This document shows positions 6,457 through 7,731 of a stretch of DNA of 7,731 bases, one piece after another. The position numbers were made by a program, and so were the translations under genes. Source of the DNA: an uncultured bacterium (GTDB lineage Bacteria > Actinomycetota > Coriobacteriia > Coriobacteriales > Coriobacteriaceae); the NCBI GenBank assembly GCA_905215205.1, contig CAJMPK010000067.1:1-7731 (forward strand), read 5' to 3'. The notes under the pieces are model-generated. The model was given only the letters and a program-made list of their open reading frames with translations. It was not told the DNA's origin and made no database searches. How positions within the stretch are numbered: the stretch's first letter is position 1; each line of letters begins with the position of its first letter.

Positions 6457-6819
6457 TTACTCCTTGGGGAAAACGAGGCCGTCGATGCAAACGTCAACAC
6501 GCTCAACCTCAACGCCCACCTGAGCATCGATGGCAGCGACCACGGCGGCGCGAACGGCCTCGGCGAGCTTCTTGAACGGATAGCCAAAGAACACCACGAC
6601 GCGCACGGTAAGCGCGAGCTTGTCGCCGATGACCTCGGCCTCGACCGCCGGCTCGGAAGCCGGGGCCTTGGACGAGAGCATCATGGAGACAAGGTTGGTG
6701 GCAAGGTCCTTGACGCCAACGGAGGCGATGCCCTCGACATCCGACACGGCGCGCGAAACGATGGCGGTCAGAACATCGGGCGAAATGCCGATGCCGTCAA
6801 TCTTGATTTCCTGGGGCAT
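6457..6819 (-). CDS. Asp23/Gls24 family envelope stress response protein (YqhY-like)
   Basis: Small 120-residue Asp23/Gls24 (DUF322) protein. The family pattern is visible: GIGISPDVLTAIVSRAVSDVEGI (9-31), then VTV-type beta strands VRVVVFFGYPFKKLAEAVR (72-90), and a C-terminal strand pair EVERVDVCIDGLVF. No signal peptide or membrane segment is seen, so it is probably cytosolic. Family members in Firmicutes are linked to envelope stress or, for B. subtilis YqhY next to accBC and nusB, to control of acetyl-CoA carboxylase. The position directly before nusB matches yqhY, although accBC is absent here. AGGAGG (6823-6828) sits about 3 nt before the ATG and gives a strong start. It lies 24 bp after efp. 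The biochemical role is unknown. Confidence 0.88.
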   Translation of the reverse strand: MPQEIKIDGIGISPDVLTAIVSRAVSDVEGIASVGVKDLATNLVSMMLSSKAPASEPAVEAEVIGDKLALTVRVVVFFGYPFKKLAEAVRAAVVAAIDAQVGVEVERVDVCIDGLVFPKE

Positions 6820-6843
6820 GAGTCCTCCTATAAGAGTTGGTTG

Positions 6844-7407
6844 CTAGACGCGGGAGACGAACTTGCCGTCGCGGGTGTCAACCTTGATGACCTCGCCCTC
6901 GTTGAGGTACATGGGGACCTGGATGACAGCGCCGGTGTCGATCGTGGCCGGCTTGGTGGAACCCTGGACGGTGTCGCCCTTAAAGCCCGGGTCGGTCTGG
7001 ACGATGGTGGTCTCGATGAACATCGGCGGAGTCACGCCCATGAGCTCGTCGTCGGCGAAGAGCAGCTGACATGTGTCGTTCTCGCGCAGCCACTTGGAGT
7101 TCTCGCCCACCATGTCCTCGGGAACGGGAACCTGCTCATAGGACTCGTTGTCCATGAAGATGTAGTCGGTGCCATCGTTGTAGAGATACTGGAACTCACG
7201 GGTGGTAAGCATGACGCTCTCGAACTTGGTGCCGGCGTTGCAGGTGTTCTCGACGACGCGGCCGCTCTTGATGTCGCGGGTCTTGTAGCGCACAAACGCG
7301 CCGCCCTTGCCCGGCTTGACATGCTGGAACTCAACGATGGTGTAGACCTTGTCCTTGATGCGGAGACCGAGGCCGTTCTTGAAGTCGGCGGTAGAAATGG
7401 TAGGCAT
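6844..7407 (-). CDS. efp: Translation elongation factor P
   Basis: EF-P binds between the ribosomal E and P sites and rescues ribosomes stalled at polyproline. The 187-residue length is standard. Domain I (about 1-63) includes the tip loop KPGKGGAFVR (31-40), with Lys34 at the position modified in many bacteria. Domain II covers about 67-125. Domain III ends with the EF-P signature ATIDTGAVIQVP and then GEVIKVDTRDGKFVSR (171-186). The frame is open back to 7440, but homology begins at MPTISTADFKNG. AAAGG lies 5 nt before this ATG, so 7407 is the start. No lysine-modification gene (epmA/epmB, earP, ymfI) lies in the window. It is the first gene of the seven-gene minus-strand unit, behind a likely promoter at 7465-7470. 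Confidence 0.97.
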   Translation of the reverse strand: MPTISTADFKNGLGLRIKDKVYTIVEFQHVKPGKGGAFVRYKTRDIKSGRVVENTCNAGTKFESVMLTTREFQYLYNDGTDYIFMDNESYEQVPVPEDMVGENSKWLRENDTCQLLFADDELMGVTPPMFIETTIVQTDPGFKGDTVQGSTKPATIDTGAVIQVPMYLNEGEVIKVDTRDGKFVSRV

Positions 7408-7464
7408 AGCGACCTTTCTTGTTATGGGCAGAACGCACAAGCGTCCAAATTACATACGACAGAA

Positions 7465-7470
7465 ATTATA
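7465..7470 (-). promoter_or_regulatory. Probable -10 box of the efp operon promoter
   Basis: The minus strand reads TATAAT, a perfect -10 hexamer, directly preceded by GTG. It lies about 58 bp upstream of the efp ATG and just downstream of the terminator of the preceding gene. No clear TTGACA-like -35 stands at the usual distance (GCCGCA region). The transcript would start near 7458, giving a leader of about 50 nt. Confidence 0.6.
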
Positions 7471-7500
7471 CACTTGCAGACGGCGCCTGCGGCGAGCGCA

Positions 7501-7545
7501 TAAAAAGAGAACGCGGGGCGTCCGAATCGATCCGAACGCCCCGCC
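7501..7545 (-). terminator. Intrinsic terminator of the M24 peptidase gene
   Basis: GCGGGGCGT (7513-7521) and ACGCCCCGC (7536-7544) form a perfect 9-bp GC-rich stem with a 14-nt loop. On the minus strand the stem is followed by GTTCTCTTTTTA, an imperfect U-rich tract (five consecutive T at 7502-7506). The plus strand has no T-run after the stem, so it works for minus-strand transcripts only. It separates the peptidase gene from the efp operon. Confidence 0.8.
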
Positions 7546-7552
7546 CCAAACT

Positions 7553-7568
7553 GTCTACCGAAGTAGAC
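7553..7568 (-). other. UUCG-tetraloop hairpin at the peptidase stop codon
   Basis: The minus strand reads GTCTAC-TTCG-GTAGAC, a perfect 6-bp stem closed by C-G around a UUCG loop, the exceptionally stable cUUCGg tetraloop. It begins on the last base of the TAG stop codon (7568-7570) and lies 8 nt before the terminator stem. It may protect the 3' end of the mRNA or reinforce termination. Confidence 0.6.
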
Positions 7569-7731
7569 TAGCAGTCGATAACGTGCAGGTCGTGCGGGGT
7601 CTTGGTGAAGGCCTCGTATCCGTTCTCGGTGACCACGCCGTAGTCCTCAAGGCGCACGCCGCCCACGCCGGGCAGGTACACGCCGGGCTCCATGGTGATA
7701 ACCGAGCCGACCTCGATGATGTTCTTGCTGC
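7568..7731 (-). CDS. Aminopeptidase P family (M24B) Xaa-Pro peptidase, C-terminal fragment
   Basis: Only the last 53 codons are in the window; the 5' part lies beyond 7731. The visible end has the conserved C-terminal signature of M24 metallopeptidases: ITMEPGVYLPGVGGVRLED. The Glu of MEPG and the Glu of RLED are two of the five dinuclear-metal ligands. These enzymes remove an N-terminal residue preceding proline from peptides. The protein ends in DLHVIDC before TAG. A pepP-like gene directly upstream of efp is a common arrangement in Gram-positive bacteria, which supports the call. Two hairpins follow the stop codon, so it is probably transcribed separately from efp. PepP and PepQ cannot be told apart from this fragment. 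Confidence 0.9.
   Translation of the reverse strand, partial: SKNIIEVGSVITMEPGVYLPGVGGVRLEDYGVVTENGYEAFTKTPHDLHVIDC

Noticed and set aside
7408..7440. An 11-residue N-terminal extension of EF-P
   Set aside because: EF-P homology starts at MPTISTADF, and that ATG has a ribosome site 5 nt upstream.
6277..7503. A 408-codon plus-strand open frame antisense to nusB, the asp23-like gene and efp
   Set aside because: It runs opposite three well-recognised genes and across their short gaps, its composition is a mirror of GC-rich coding DNA, and its translation resembles no protein family I know. It is a shadow frame.

Overview
This window looks like a chromosomal segment from a GC-rich member of the Coriobacteriia (Actinomycetota), most probably Collinsella or a close relative. 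That placement is an inference from base composition, strong AGGAGG-type ribosome binding sites and the gene order; no marker gene here settles it. All genes are intact except the two cut by the window edges. I found no RNA gene, CRISPR array, insertion sequence, prophage gene or recognisable defence system.

Left part (1-2253): a truncated fructose-family PTS permease (EIIBC, minus strand) is divergent from an RpiR-family regulator with a SIS sugar-phosphate domain (plus strand). The roughly 270-bp region between them holds a cluster of inverted and direct repeats that look like operators, and a 16-bp perfect palindrome in the permease leader. The layout suggests a PTS sugar-uptake locus controlled by its neighbouring RpiR regulator.

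Middle and right part (2313-7407): seven minus-strand genes are packed head to tail in the order efp, asp23-like, nusB, xseB, tlyA, nadK, recN. Gaps are a few tens of bases or less, and the last three are joined by a 4-bp ATGA overlap and an 11-bp overlap. This is a shortened form of the classic Gram-positive efp/yqhY/nusB/xseAB/tlyA/nadK/recN housekeeping cluster. It links translation (EF-P, TlyA rRNA methylation), antitermination (NusB), an Asp23-type protein, NADP supply (NadK) and DNA repair (ExoVII small subunit, RecN). No accBC, folD, xseA, ispA, dxs or argR gene sits between its members. A TATAAT box upstream of efp probably drives the unit. A 10-bp-stem hairpin lies where recN converges with the regulator gene.

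Right edge (7568-7731): the C-terminal end of an aminopeptidase P-family M24 peptidase, followed by two tandem hairpins and a U-rich tract that should end its transcription just before the efp promoter. The window is mostly ordinary core genome. The most notable items are the operator-like repeat cluster, an xseB without an adjacent xseA, the acidic Ala/Glu-rich tail on NusB, and the two structured intergenic elements. I see no convincing evidence of an undescribed system.
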